Shown here: positions 12,440 through 18,745 of the stretch, one piece after another
How the letters are laid out: each line of letters starts with the position of its first letter
Numbering within the stretch: position 1 is the stretch's first letter
Source of the DNA: a virus
Virus record (IMG/VR): IMGVR_UViG_3300037635_006220
Span: 1 to 20,559 of that record
Strand: one strand, 5' to 3'
DNA length: 20,559 nt
The notes under the pieces: generated by a model
Database searches by the model: none
What the model saw: the letters and a program-made list of their open reading frames with translations, nothing else
Told to the model about the DNA's origin: nothing
Program-made: the position numbers and the translations under genes

Positions 12440-13222
12440 ATGGCATTTGATTTAAAGTCCATCCAAAGGACTAAACACAAAACACCGCCAAGAATATTAA
12501 TTCATGGTGGCGAAGGTGCAGGTAAAAGCACTTTCCTCTCAGAGTGTCCTGACTCGATATTTATCCAGACTGAAGATGGTTTGAATGGTATTGACTCTCA
12601 GGCATTTCCACTCGCTAACGTATTCACTGATGTAATTGAGCAGCTTAACGTACTGGTTACTCAGAAGCATGAGTTTAAAGCAGTGTGGATAGACTCAGCC
12701 GATTGGTTGGAACGTCTTATCCATGCAAAGATATGCTCCGACCAAAATGTAACCATCATCGACAAAGCCTCTGGCGGATTCGGTAAAGGCTACACTGAAG
12801 CGCTGGGGCTATGGCGGCAGATCCTTTCGGGGCTTGATATACTGAATAAAGAGAAAGGTATGTACGTTGGATTAACGTGCCACTCTCGCATACAGCATAT
12901 TAATGATCCGGAATTTGAAGAAGGGTTTGACTGCTATCGGCTCAAACTGCATTCACCCAAATCAGGCAATGGTTCTCTTGAGCTACTGTCGGAATGGGCA
13001 GATATAATCGGGTTCTGCAAAATCGCTTACCGCATTGGTGAGTCTGAAGTTGCAAAAGCTGACGTAAAGAAGTTAAAGAATGTTGCACAGGATAGATTTT
13101 TATGTCTGAATCCAACAGCAGCGTACTTGGCTAAAAATAGATATTCTCTTAAAGAGGATGTCAAATTAGAACAGGGTAAAGGATGGAAATCTTTTATCTC
13201 ACATTTAACAAAAAACCAATAG
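12440..13222 (+). CDS. Sak4-like RecA-fold ATPase (AAA_24), recombination
   Basis: This 260-residue ATPase has a compact RecA core: Walker A GGEGAGKST (residues 23-31) after a short N-terminal segment ending PPRILIHG, and Walker B AVWIDSAD (about 81-88) in the usual AAA_24 form V-x-I-D-S. ITLxCH-like GLTCHSRIQHI lies further on. The family includes phage Sak4 proteins, which anneal single strands and act with an SSB partner, here most likely the DUF669 protein encoded 12 bases downstream. It has a GGAG site before the ATG. With the nuclease and helicase downstream it should drive recombination-linked replication. An alternative role as RecA-like strand-exchange protein cannot be excluded. Confidence 0.85.
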   Translation: MAFDLKSIQRTKHKTPPRILIHGGEGAGKSTFLSECPDSIFIQTEDGLNGIDSQAFPLANVFTDVIEQLNVLVTQKHEFKAVWIDSADWLERLIHAKICSDQNVTIIDKASGGFGKGYTEALGLWRQILSGLDILNKEKGMYVGLTCHSRIQHINDPEFEEGFDCYRLKLHSPKSGNGSLELLSEWADIIGFCKIAYRIGESEVAKADVKKLKNVAQDRFLCLNPTAAYLAKNRYSLKEDVKLEQGKGWKSFISHLTKNQ

Positions 13223-13234
13223 GAAATTATAATT

Positions 13235-13723
13235 ATGGGTAACTTAGATTATCAAGCCACTGATGATGTGGTCAGCGACTTCTCCCCGCTGCCAACAGGG
13301 AAATATCTTGCTTCGATTGTTGAGGCTGAATTAAAGCAAACTAAAGCGGGAACTGGTTCTTATGTCCAGTTGAAGTTTGAAGTCATGGATGGGGCTTATA
13401 AAGGTCGTTGGGTATCTTTCATCAACATCACTTTTACCAATCCAAACTCAACTGCTCAAGAGATTGGTCGTAAGCAACTCAATACGTTGCTCAAGGCAAT
13501 TAACTTACAGGGCATTCAGGATACTTCTGAGCTTACTGGTCACGCTGTAGTGATTGATGTGAACATTAAGCAGCAAGAAGGTTACTCGCCTCAGAACGAA
13601 GTGAAGAACTACTTCCCTGTCGATGGTACACCAGCAGCACCCACAGTACCCTCTCAAGCAGCACCAGAACCTACTGCTCAACCTACACCTACCAGTGATG
13701 CACAGCCATCATGGGCACAGTAA
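13235..13723 (+). CDS. DUF669 single-stranded DNA-binding protein
   Basis: A 162-residue protein with the DUF669 layout: N-terminal DYQATDDVVSDFSPLPTGKY, strands of an OB-like fold (YVQLKFEVMDGAYKGRWVSF), the helix IGRKQLNTLLKAINL, and Q-x-x-E-V-K-N-Y. It ends in a flexible P/A/T/Q-rich tail (from about residue 130). SSB proteins also end in such tails, though theirs are acidic and this one ends PSWAQ. DUF669 proteins sit beside annealing proteins and nucleases in many phages and are regarded as the phage SSB. It has an AGGAAA site before the ATG and follows the Sak4-like gene directly. Confidence 0.85.
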   Translation: MGNLDYQATDDVVSDFSPLPTGKYLASIVEAELKQTKAGTGSYVQLKFEVMDGAYKGRWVSFINITFTNPNSTAQEIGRKQLNTLLKAINLQGIQDTSELTGHAVVIDVNIKQQEGYSPQNEVKNYFPVDGTPAAPTVPSQAAPEPTAQPTPTSDAQPSWAQ

Positions 13724-13881
13724 GGAAAATCATAAGGCACGAACAAGTGCCGCCAAATAAAGGGGGCAGACCTAAAAAATCTGCCCCACCCCAACGTTAC
13801 TACGGTAACAACCCAATCAGCGAAGAGCAGTACCAAATCAATAAAAAATATATCGCTGAATTAAAAAGGAGCTTTTTATGA
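13711..13881 (+). CDS. Small basic protein with AT-hook-like GRPKK
   Basis: A 56-residue frame begins MGTVRKIIRHEQVPPNKGGR, continues PKKSAPPQRYYGNNP, and ends in the helix EEQYQINKKYIAELKRSFL. It overlaps the DUF669 gene by 13 bases and the next gene by 4 (ATGA), and fills an otherwise empty 150-base gap. KGGRPKKS is like the AT-hook core, which binds the minor groove of A/T-rich DNA. The ATG lacks a clear ribosome-binding site, so it may rely on coupling; a GTG inside (codon 13) with an AAGG upstream is the alternative. Likely a real accessory DNA-binding peptide, but unproven. Confidence 0.5.
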   Translation: MGTVRKIIRHEQVPPNKGGRPKKSAPPQRYYGNNPISEEQYQINKKYIAELKRSFL

Positions 13882-14066
13882 AAGCAGCAATATTTATCAT
13901 GGCATTCGCCACGTTCCTAATGACGATAACCATATACATTGAATTAAAAACCATCAACGACACCAAGCCAACCTGTGAGAACTCAGGATTGGGCGTACAA
14001 AAAGCCATTATCGTTGATCACGCAACAGCAAATATCACTATCGTTTGTGAAAAGGACGGTGAGTGA
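13878..14066 (+). CDS. Small membrane-anchored or exported protein
   Basis: This 62-residue protein has a hydrophobic segment at residues 3-20 (AAIFIMAFATFLMTITIYI), followed by a hydrophilic part with two cysteines (about residues 33 and 57) that could form a disulfide in the periplasm. There is no lipobox or obvious signal-peptidase site, so it is probably anchored. A strong AAAAAGGAG site lies 7 bases before the ATG. It sits among recombination genes, with overlaps at both ends; a membrane role there is unexpected. No family recognised. Confidence 0.6.
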   Translation: MKAAIFIMAFATFLMTITIYIELKTINDTKPTCENSGLGVQKAIIVDHATANITIVCEKDGE

Positions 14067-15097
14067 TGGGCAACTTGGAAACCGAAAACCTAACAAGAAA
14101 ACTTATCTTCAAAGCATGGGAAGATAATGCTGATAACGAATTTAGACCGCACTTAGGCGCATCAATCATTGGGCGTAAATGTGAGCGGCAACTGTATTAT
14201 TCATTCAGATGGGCTAAGACACCATCCTTTCCAGGAAGGGTGTTGAAGCTATTCAACAGGGGGCATACTGAAGAGGAGCGCTTTGTAGCCGATTTAAACT
14301 CCATTGGGTGTAACGTCATGGAATTTGATGCCGATGGCAACCAGTGGCGTTTTGAGGACTGTAAAGGGCATTTCGGTGGTTCTGCCGATGGTATAATAGC
14401 ATCGGGTGTTCCCGAAGCACCGAAATCGCCCCATATCGTTGAAATGAAAACCCATAGCGAGAAGTCGTTTAATGACTTGGTGTCAAAGGGTGTTAAAGAG
14501 TCAAAGCATGAGCATTTCATCCAGATGAATACCTATATGGGGTTGTCTGGGCGTAAATGGGGTGCTAAGTTCCATATCAAACGCGCTTTATATATGGCAG
14601 TCAACAAAAACAATGATGACTTGTATTGTGAGCGCATTCGTTTTGATCCTGATATATTTGAAGAAACAATGGAAAAAGCAGAGCATATTATCTTCTCTGA
14701 TATATGCCCTCCACCAATGCCACAGGCATCAGCCCAATGGTACGAATGCAAATTCTGCGATTATTATGGCGTGTGCCATCAGAAGAAATTCCCTGAAGCA
14801 AATTGCCGTACCTGTGTATTCAGTACGCCAGTTAAAGATGGTAAGTGGGAATGCTCATGTAAGTGGCACGATGAGGACAACAAGACTATAGCTTTATCAG
14901 ACACTGACCAAAAAAGTGGATGTGGTAACCACCTATATTTGCCAAGTCTTATCGACACATGGGCAACCCCAATCGATGGTACAAATGAGTCGATAGTTTT
15001 TGAGGTGAAAGGCACTGACGAGCAGTTCGTTAATGGCTTTGGTGACGGTTATATTTGCAGCAAGAGATTGCATAGGGATGGTTATGAAACTCCGTAA
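14066..15097 (+). CDS. PD-(D/E)XK nuclease with Cas4/AddB-type Fe-S cluster
   Basis: A 343-residue exonuclease. The catalytic core shows GGSADGII (D108), IVEMKTH (E126, K128) and FIQMNTYM (Q153). One cysteine lies before the core (GRKC, C39) and three after it in a C-x2-C-x5-C group (C228, C231, C237). Together they form the 4Fe-4S pattern of Cas4, AddB and related nucleases. A C-terminal extension bears a second Cys/His group (C247, C250, C263, C265, C285, H288), likely zinc-binding. In phages such enzymes resect ends for annealing proteins; the Sak4-like protein and the helicase next door fit. The start overlaps the upstream stop (TGATG), and AAGGACGG precedes it. The upstream GTG is an alternative. 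Confidence 0.88.
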   Translation: MGNLETENLTRKLIFKAWEDNADNEFRPHLGASIIGRKCERQLYYSFRWAKTPSFPGRVLKLFNRGHTEEERFVADLNSIGCNVMEFDADGNQWRFEDCKGHFGGSADGIIASGVPEAPKSPHIVEMKTHSEKSFNDLVSKGVKESKHEHFIQMNTYMGLSGRKWGAKFHIKRALYMAVNKNNDDLYCERIRFDPDIFEETMEKAEHIIFSDICPPPMPQASAQWYECKFCDYYGVCHQKKFPEANCRTCVFSTPVKDGKWECSCKWHDEDNKTIALSDTDQKSGCGNHLYLPSLIDTWATPIDGTNESIVFEVKGTDEQFVNGFGDGYICSKRLHRDGYETP

Positions 15098-16691
15098 CTA
15101 CCAACGCAGAGCCATCGACTCGCTCGATGGTTACTGGCGTGAAAAAAAAGGCAGTCACCCTATTATAGTTGCCGGAACTGGCTCTGGTAAGTCAGTTATT
15201 CAAGCATTTTTTATCAAGGAAACCATCAAAGCATATCCCACTGCAAGAATACTCTGTGTCACCCATGTAAAGGAGTTGATAGAGCAGAACCATGAGCGGT
15301 TTCATGGCATTTGGCATGACGCCCCTTCTGGTGTGTACAGTGCCGGATTAAAGAGGCGTGACGATGCTCAGATAATGTTTGCGGGCATTCAATCTATCTA
15401 CAAGAAAGCATTCGACTTTGATAAGTTTGATTTGCTGATGGTGGATGAGGCACATCTGATCCCGAAGAAGGGAACGGGTATGTACAAGACGTTTATTGAT
15501 AATCTACTGATGGTTAATCCAAAGATGAAAATCATTGGGCTTACTGCATCACCATTCAGGTTGGATGGCGGTTCGTTAATAGCAGGTGACGGTGCGTTGT
15601 TCGATGGGTTATCATGTCACATCACTATCAAAGAATTGATAGAGCAGCACTTCCTTACTCCACTCACTGCTAAAGAAGGAATCGCACACATTGAAACCAG
15701 TAAACTCACCACACAGAACGGGGAATATCGGACGGCAGATGTTGAAAAGGCGTTTGCGGAAAACTCGACCACCGATTTGGCGCTCTCGGAAGTCATCGAA
15801 CTTGGAAAAGAACGTAAGTCATGGATGGTGTTCTGCGCCTCAGTAAAGCATTGCAATGAGGTTGCTGAGAAGTTAAACGAACGAGGTATACCAACCATAG
15901 CAGTGCATGGTGAGCTACCCCCGAACGAAAGAGAAAAAGCAATCGGGGGTTTCAAAAACTATGAATACCGATGCATTGTATCAGTGAATATCCTAACCAC
16001 TGGATTTGATGTTGAGCAGGTAGATATGATTGCCTTGATGCGCTCTACTCAATCGGCATCCCTGTACCTACAGATTTGTGGTAGAGGTATGCGTTTATGC
16101 GAAGGTAAGAGCGATTGCTTGGTACTTGATTTCGGTGAGAACATTTTAAATCACGGAGCAGTGGACGAGATAGTTGAGAGACAGTTGGAGATGGGTGGTA
16201 GGCGCAAAGGAAAGAAGGGTGAGCCAGTGTTAAAGCGATGCCCCTCCTGTGAGTTCATGTGTTTTGCTGCGACTCGTATATGCCCCAATTGTGGTGACAA
16301 GTTTGATATCAGCACGTTACCTAAAATCCAACAGGAGGCAGCACGACTTGCTATCCTGTCAAGCGAACGTGAGAAGCGCGAAGAGTGGTTTGATGTCACT
16401 GGCGTTACTTATGACATACATAACAAACCAGGAAAGCCATCGAGTATGAAGGTGAGTTACTTCTCAGGTAATTTGCAGTCGTTCTCTGAGTGGATCTGCT
16501 TAGACCATCAGGGCTTTGCCAGAAAGAAAGCAGTTCAGTGGATAAAGGAAAGAGCAGACGTTAACGACTCATTGTTATCGACTGAAGAAATGGTGCGCTT
16601 TGGCAAGAAAGGAAAAATAAGAGAACCCGACCAGATTAAGGTGCTAACGGGGAGAAAATACCCTGAAATAGTCGGATTCTCTTTTGTTTAG
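15084..16691 (+). CDS. DEAH-box superfamily 2 helicase with zinc ribbon
   Basis: This 535-residue helicase has the SF2 motifs in order: LRNYQ (3-7), Walker A GTGSGKS (31-37), VTHVKEL (Ia), DEAH (121-124), TASP (154-157), TTGFD (305-309) and QICGRGMR (330-337). A four-cysteine zinc ribbon, CPSC (386-389) and CPNC (400-403), follows, then an uncharacterised C-terminal part. It resembles the phage/plasmid group related to RadD (YejH) and the restriction-type ResIII helicases. It probably unwinds branched DNA with the upstream nuclease. The ATG at 15084 was chosen because AGGGATGG lies 5 bases before it; the frame is open further upstream. It overlaps the nuclease gene by 14 bases and is the last gene of the rightward operon. 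Confidence 0.9.
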   Translation: MKLRNYQRRAIDSLDGYWREKKGSHPIIVAGTGSGKSVIQAFFIKETIKAYPTARILCVTHVKELIEQNHERFHGIWHDAPSGVYSAGLKRRDDAQIMFAGIQSIYKKAFDFDKFDLLMVDEAHLIPKKGTGMYKTFIDNLLMVNPKMKIIGLTASPFRLDGGSLIAGDGALFDGLSCHITIKELIEQHFLTPLTAKEGIAHIETSKLTTQNGEYRTADVEKAFAENSTTDLALSEVIELGKERKSWMVFCASVKHCNEVAEKLNERGIPTIAVHGELPPNEREKAIGGFKNYEYRCIVSVNILTTGFDVEQVDMIALMRSTQSASLYLQICGRGMRLCEGKSDCLVLDFGENILNHGAVDEIVERQLEMGGRRKGKKGEPVLKRCPSCEFMCFAATRICPNCGDKFDISTLPKIQQEAARLAILSSEREKREEWFDVTGVTYDIHNKPGKPSSMKVSYFSGNLQSFSEWICLDHQGFARKKAVQWIKERADVNDSLLSTEEMVRFGKKGKIREPDQIKVLTGRKYPEIVGFSFV

Positions 16692-16710
16692 TGGTTATCA
16701 GGTATTGCCA

Positions 16711-17154
16711 TCACTCAAGTGAATTGTCATGCAATTCAGCCATTGCTTTATTGTAGGCGTTACCCCATATTTCTTTTTTGCAACCATACCATTTTTTATA
16801 ACTCCGCCTGTCAACATGAACGAATGACGCATACATTCCATAGGTTGTCCACCCAGAACTAGCGAGGATGATTAGGAAATCTGCTCTATCCATGCCGCTT
16901 GGTATCGGCAGATCAAATGCTATTTTTAAATGCTGACTTTTTAATTTGCCGCCTACTGACGAATTGTGAGATCTACACCTGTGCGCTGATGTCGGTGACA
17001 GTGGTCTGCCCAATAAGTTTCTGGTTTTCTGTAACAGATCTAATGAGTAGGGGTCGTGCCAATATTCACCGCAGCATTTACAGGATAATTCCTTTGGAGT
17101 AAAATTCTCCCAATGCCATTCGCTTTTATAATCACTGTAATGCTTAAACATCAT
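16711..17154 (-). CDS. M15-family peptidase endolysin
   Basis: A 147-residue enzyme of the peptidase M15 (D-Ala-D-Ala carboxypeptidase/L-Ala-D-Glu endopeptidase-like) type. It starts with a phage-typical W-E-N-F-T-P-K-E-L-S-C-K-C-C-G box, then SAHRCRSHNSSVGGKLKSQH at about 56-75, and HVD at 113-115 for the second metal histidine. The first metal motif reads SQHLKIAFD (73-81): usually H-x2-G-x-A-x-D, here one residue shorter and lacking the glycine. It should cut peptidoglycan stem peptides at lysis. No signal peptide is present, so release needs the holin. The ATG overlaps the o-spanin stop. It is the last gene of the late leftward operon. Confidence 0.85.
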   Translation of the reverse strand: MMFKHYSDYKSEWHWENFTPKELSCKCCGEYWHDPYSLDLLQKTRNLLGRPLSPTSAHRCRSHNSSVGGKLKSQHLKIAFDLPIPSGMDRADFLIILASSGWTTYGMYASFVHVDRRSYKKWYGCKKEIWGNAYNKAMAELHDNSLE

Positions 17155-17402
17155 TTGTGCAGTTCGTTGTGTGATTCGACAAGATCGCGATTTGATTTGT
17201 GCCTGATAAAGCAGCCTTTATAATTTCTCCCCAGTTTGCGTTTAGTGCTTTCCGACATCAAACTTTTTTCATCTTCAGTCAATTTCTCGAATATGCACTG
17301 GCCACCTAATTCTAGAGGCTCGTGTATAACGCGATACCTGTCAACGCACCCGTTAGATGTAATTGTCGTAATCAGAGCCGTCATTATCGCTAATACCCTC
17401 AT
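17151..17402 (-). CDS. Outer-membrane spanin (Rz1-like lipoprotein)
   Basis: An 83-residue protein with an N-terminal signal (MRVLAIMTALITTITSNGC) ending in a lipobox-like S-N-G-C at C19, then a soluble part with two more cysteines. The start lies inside the upstream coiled-coil gene, out of frame, by 50 bases: the overlap typical of Rz/Rz1 spanin pairs. A strong GAGGAGG site precedes the ATG. The mature protein would be tethered to the outer membrane and bind the inner-membrane spanin to fuse the membranes at lysis. The asparagine at -2 of the lipobox is atypical, so the lipid anchor is likely but not certain. It has no proline-rich stretch. Confidence 0.7.
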   Translation of the reverse strand: MRVLAIMTALITTITSNGCVDRYRVIHEPLELGGQCIFEKLTEDEKSLMSESTKRKLGRNYKGCFIRHKSNRDLVESHNELHK

Positions 17403-17589
17403 CTCGCGCCTCCTCTATCTTTTTTTTATCAGCAGAAATGTCTTCCCTTATTTCCTCGCGCTTTTCATGTCCCTTGTTTTCCTCCCTTAACTTCTTGTTT
17501 TGAAAAGTCAGAATTTTCAGCATTATTAATGCGCCAGAAATTAACACGCCAATAGCAGCGTATATATACATTTTAATAGTATTAAACAT
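17353..17589 (-). CDS. Inner-membrane spanin (Rz-like)
   Basis: This 78-residue protein has one N-terminal membrane span (about residues 7-27, YIYAAIGVLISGALIMLKIL) followed by a charged coiled coil (NKKLREENKGHEKREEIRED, then KKKIEEARDEG) and an acidic end. This is the layout of an i-spanin; the o-spanin gene starts inside its 3' end. The ATG at 17589 overlaps the holin stop by 8 bases; an in-frame ATG at 17613 would add eight residues. It is shorter than lambda Rz (153 residues), but small spanins are common. Confidence 0.72.
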   Translation of the reverse strand: MFNTIKMYIYAAIGVLISGALIMLKILTFQNKKLREENKGHEKREEIREDISADKKKIEEARDEGISDNDGSDYDNYI

Positions 17590-17791
17590 TGGCTTTTGTA
17601 TGTGACCTGCCATAATATGTGGCAGCGGTTGCGCCCAATATTAACGACATACCAGAAAAGTCAGCAACACCAAAAACAATCCCACCGTAAATAATTCCAC
17701 TTGTTGCCATCTTAAAAAGAACCACCGCAAGCGTTGCCATGTACGCTGTTTTTGCGCCACAAACCTTTCCGTCAGCATCTTTTATCATCAT
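17582..17791 (-). CDS. Probable holin, two transmembrane segments
   Basis: This small protein of about 69 residues has two hydrophobic segments, at about 15-36 (AYMATLAVVLFKMATSGIIY) and 38-59 (IVFGVADFSGMSLILGATAA), with a short charged N-terminus (MIKDADGK) and a polar end (YYGRSHTKANV). Two spans, small size and place directly before the spanins and endolysin make a holin the best reading. Three consecutive in-frame starts (GTG, ATG, ATG at 17794, 17791 and 17788) occur; a dual start as in lambda S would need a charged residue between them, and there is none. The start overlaps the upstream stop (TGATG). Confidence 0.7.
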   Translation of the reverse strand: MMIKDADGKVCGAKTAYMATLAVVLFKMATSGIIYGGIVFGVADFSGMSLILGATAATYYGRSHTKANV

Positions 17792-18006
17792 CACCAGTTA
17801 CCTCGTTGAATTAATTTATCCCAGAGCCTTTTTCTACTGCGAGCCTCTGATACATAACCTCCTTTATCTACCCATTCCGCTAACACCCTATCACTGGATT
17901 GAATTGAAATTGATCCATTTATCGTGGTTCGACTAGCCTCACCCATAAATCGAGCAATGTAATTATTCCATGATGAGTAGTTTGCAAAGTGTTGTATTCT
18001 TTCCAT
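17791..18006 (-). CDS. Hypothetical 71-residue late protein
   Basis: A small basic, tryptophan-bearing soluble protein (ANYSSWNNYIARFMGEASRT, later RVLAEWVDKGGYVSEARSRK). No membrane span, no recognised family. An AAAGGA site lies 6 bases before the ATG, which overlaps the upstream stop (TAATG), and its stop overlaps the holin start. The position just before the holin suggests a lysis or late-stage role, unproven. Confidence 0.6.
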   Translation of the reverse strand: MERIQHFANYSSWNNYIARFMGEASRTTINGSISIQSSDRVLAEWVDKGGYVSEARSRKRLWDKLIQRGNW

Positions 18007-18359
18007 TAGCTGTCCTTTCTCGGCATATTTCGGATTATTTCCAAAAGCAACTCCGCGTTTTTATCAATTTTCTCGTCTATTTTATTAGTCTGTTCCTGAA
18101 GTTGCTCAACGTCAGCTTTAACCGCCTGTATCTGAATGTCTTTATTTTCAAACATTTGCTCTACAGTTGTTTTGTGGATTCTGTCTCGCGTTGAATCGGC
18201 TACCTCCCCCTGCAATTTCTCAACATCTGCTCGAAGATTTGTGTAACCAGTAACGCCTGATATGAACGCCAATGTTAATGCAATGAGAGTGCTGACCGTA
18301 ACCTCCTTTGACAAATGCCAATGTCGCTCCCTTCGATCGCTTCCACTGTAATTAGTCAT
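18006..18359 (-). CDS. Single-span membrane protein with coiled coil
   Basis: A 117-residue protein with a short basic N-terminus (SGSDRRERHWHLSKEVTVST), one membrane span at about 20-40 (LIALTLAFISGVTGYTNL), and a long coiled coil to the end (RADVEKLQGEVADST, then QAVKADVEQLQEQTNKIDEK). Similar proteins are frequent just before phage lysis genes; their role is not defined (some are called holin-like or spanin-like). AAGGA precedes the ATG; the start shares one base with the upstream stop (TAATG). Confidence 0.65.
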   Translation of the reverse strand: MTNYSGSDRRERHWHLSKEVTVSTLIALTLAFISGVTGYTNLRADVEKLQGEVADSTRDRIHKTTVEQMFENKDIQIQAVKADVEQLQEQTNKIDEKIDKNAELLLEIIRNMPRKDS

Positions 18360-18745
18360 TATTTTTTATCCTTATTTCTGCCACAATGGCTGCAATCATG
18401 AGGCTCTATAAAGATTTCACAAATTTTATCCGCTATCTTATAGCGCAACATGTCTGGCGTTATTTTTGTATCGCACCTGATTATCTGTCTCAACCTGTGA
18501 GAAAGCGTCACATCGTGCAGCCTCATACCCCGTTTTATGTCAGGCAACTGCCAAAAAATTAGCGTTGCCCAAAAAACATTCCATATCACATCGAGCAGCC
18601 AACCAATTATGCCGATGGGTAAAAATAAATAAACAAAAGGTTTGGGATAACCTTTTACTCTCATAATTATAATAAATAGTACCCACGTTAGCAAAAATAT
18701 ACACACACCCGATGTTATGTATAGCATTATATAATTATCTATCAT
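18359..18745 (-). CDS. Late membrane protein with C-terminal CxxC
   Basis: This 128-residue protein has two membrane spans, at about 6-27 (MLYITSGVCIFLLTWVLFIIIM) and 36-63 (FVYLFLPIGIIGWLLDVIWN and VFWATLIFW). A cytoplasmic-looking tail follows (TLSHRLRQIIRCDTKITPDM) and the protein ends DCSHCGRNKDKK. Phage membrane proteins with a T-x-S-x-R box after the last span are common near the lysis genes, function unknown. The frame is open upstream, but the ATG at 18745 overlaps the tail-protein stop as ATGA, which decides the start. Confidence 0.65.
   Translation of the reverse strand: MIDNYIMLYITSGVCIFLLTWVLFIIIMRVKGYPKPFVYLFLPIGIIGWLLDVIWNVFWATLIFWQLPDIKRGMRLHDVTLSHRLRQIIRCDTKITPDMLRYKIADKICEIFIEPHDCSHCGRNKDKK

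Noticed and set aside
14063-15097. Cas4 of a CRISPR-Cas locus
   Set aside because: Although the cysteine pattern is Cas4-like, there is no cas1, cas2 or array, and the neighbours are phage recombination genes; it is better read as a phage exonuclease.
17582-17794. Dual-start holin/antiholin in the manner of lambda S
   Set aside because: The consecutive start codons are adjacent, with no charged residue between them, so the products would not differ in membrane charge.
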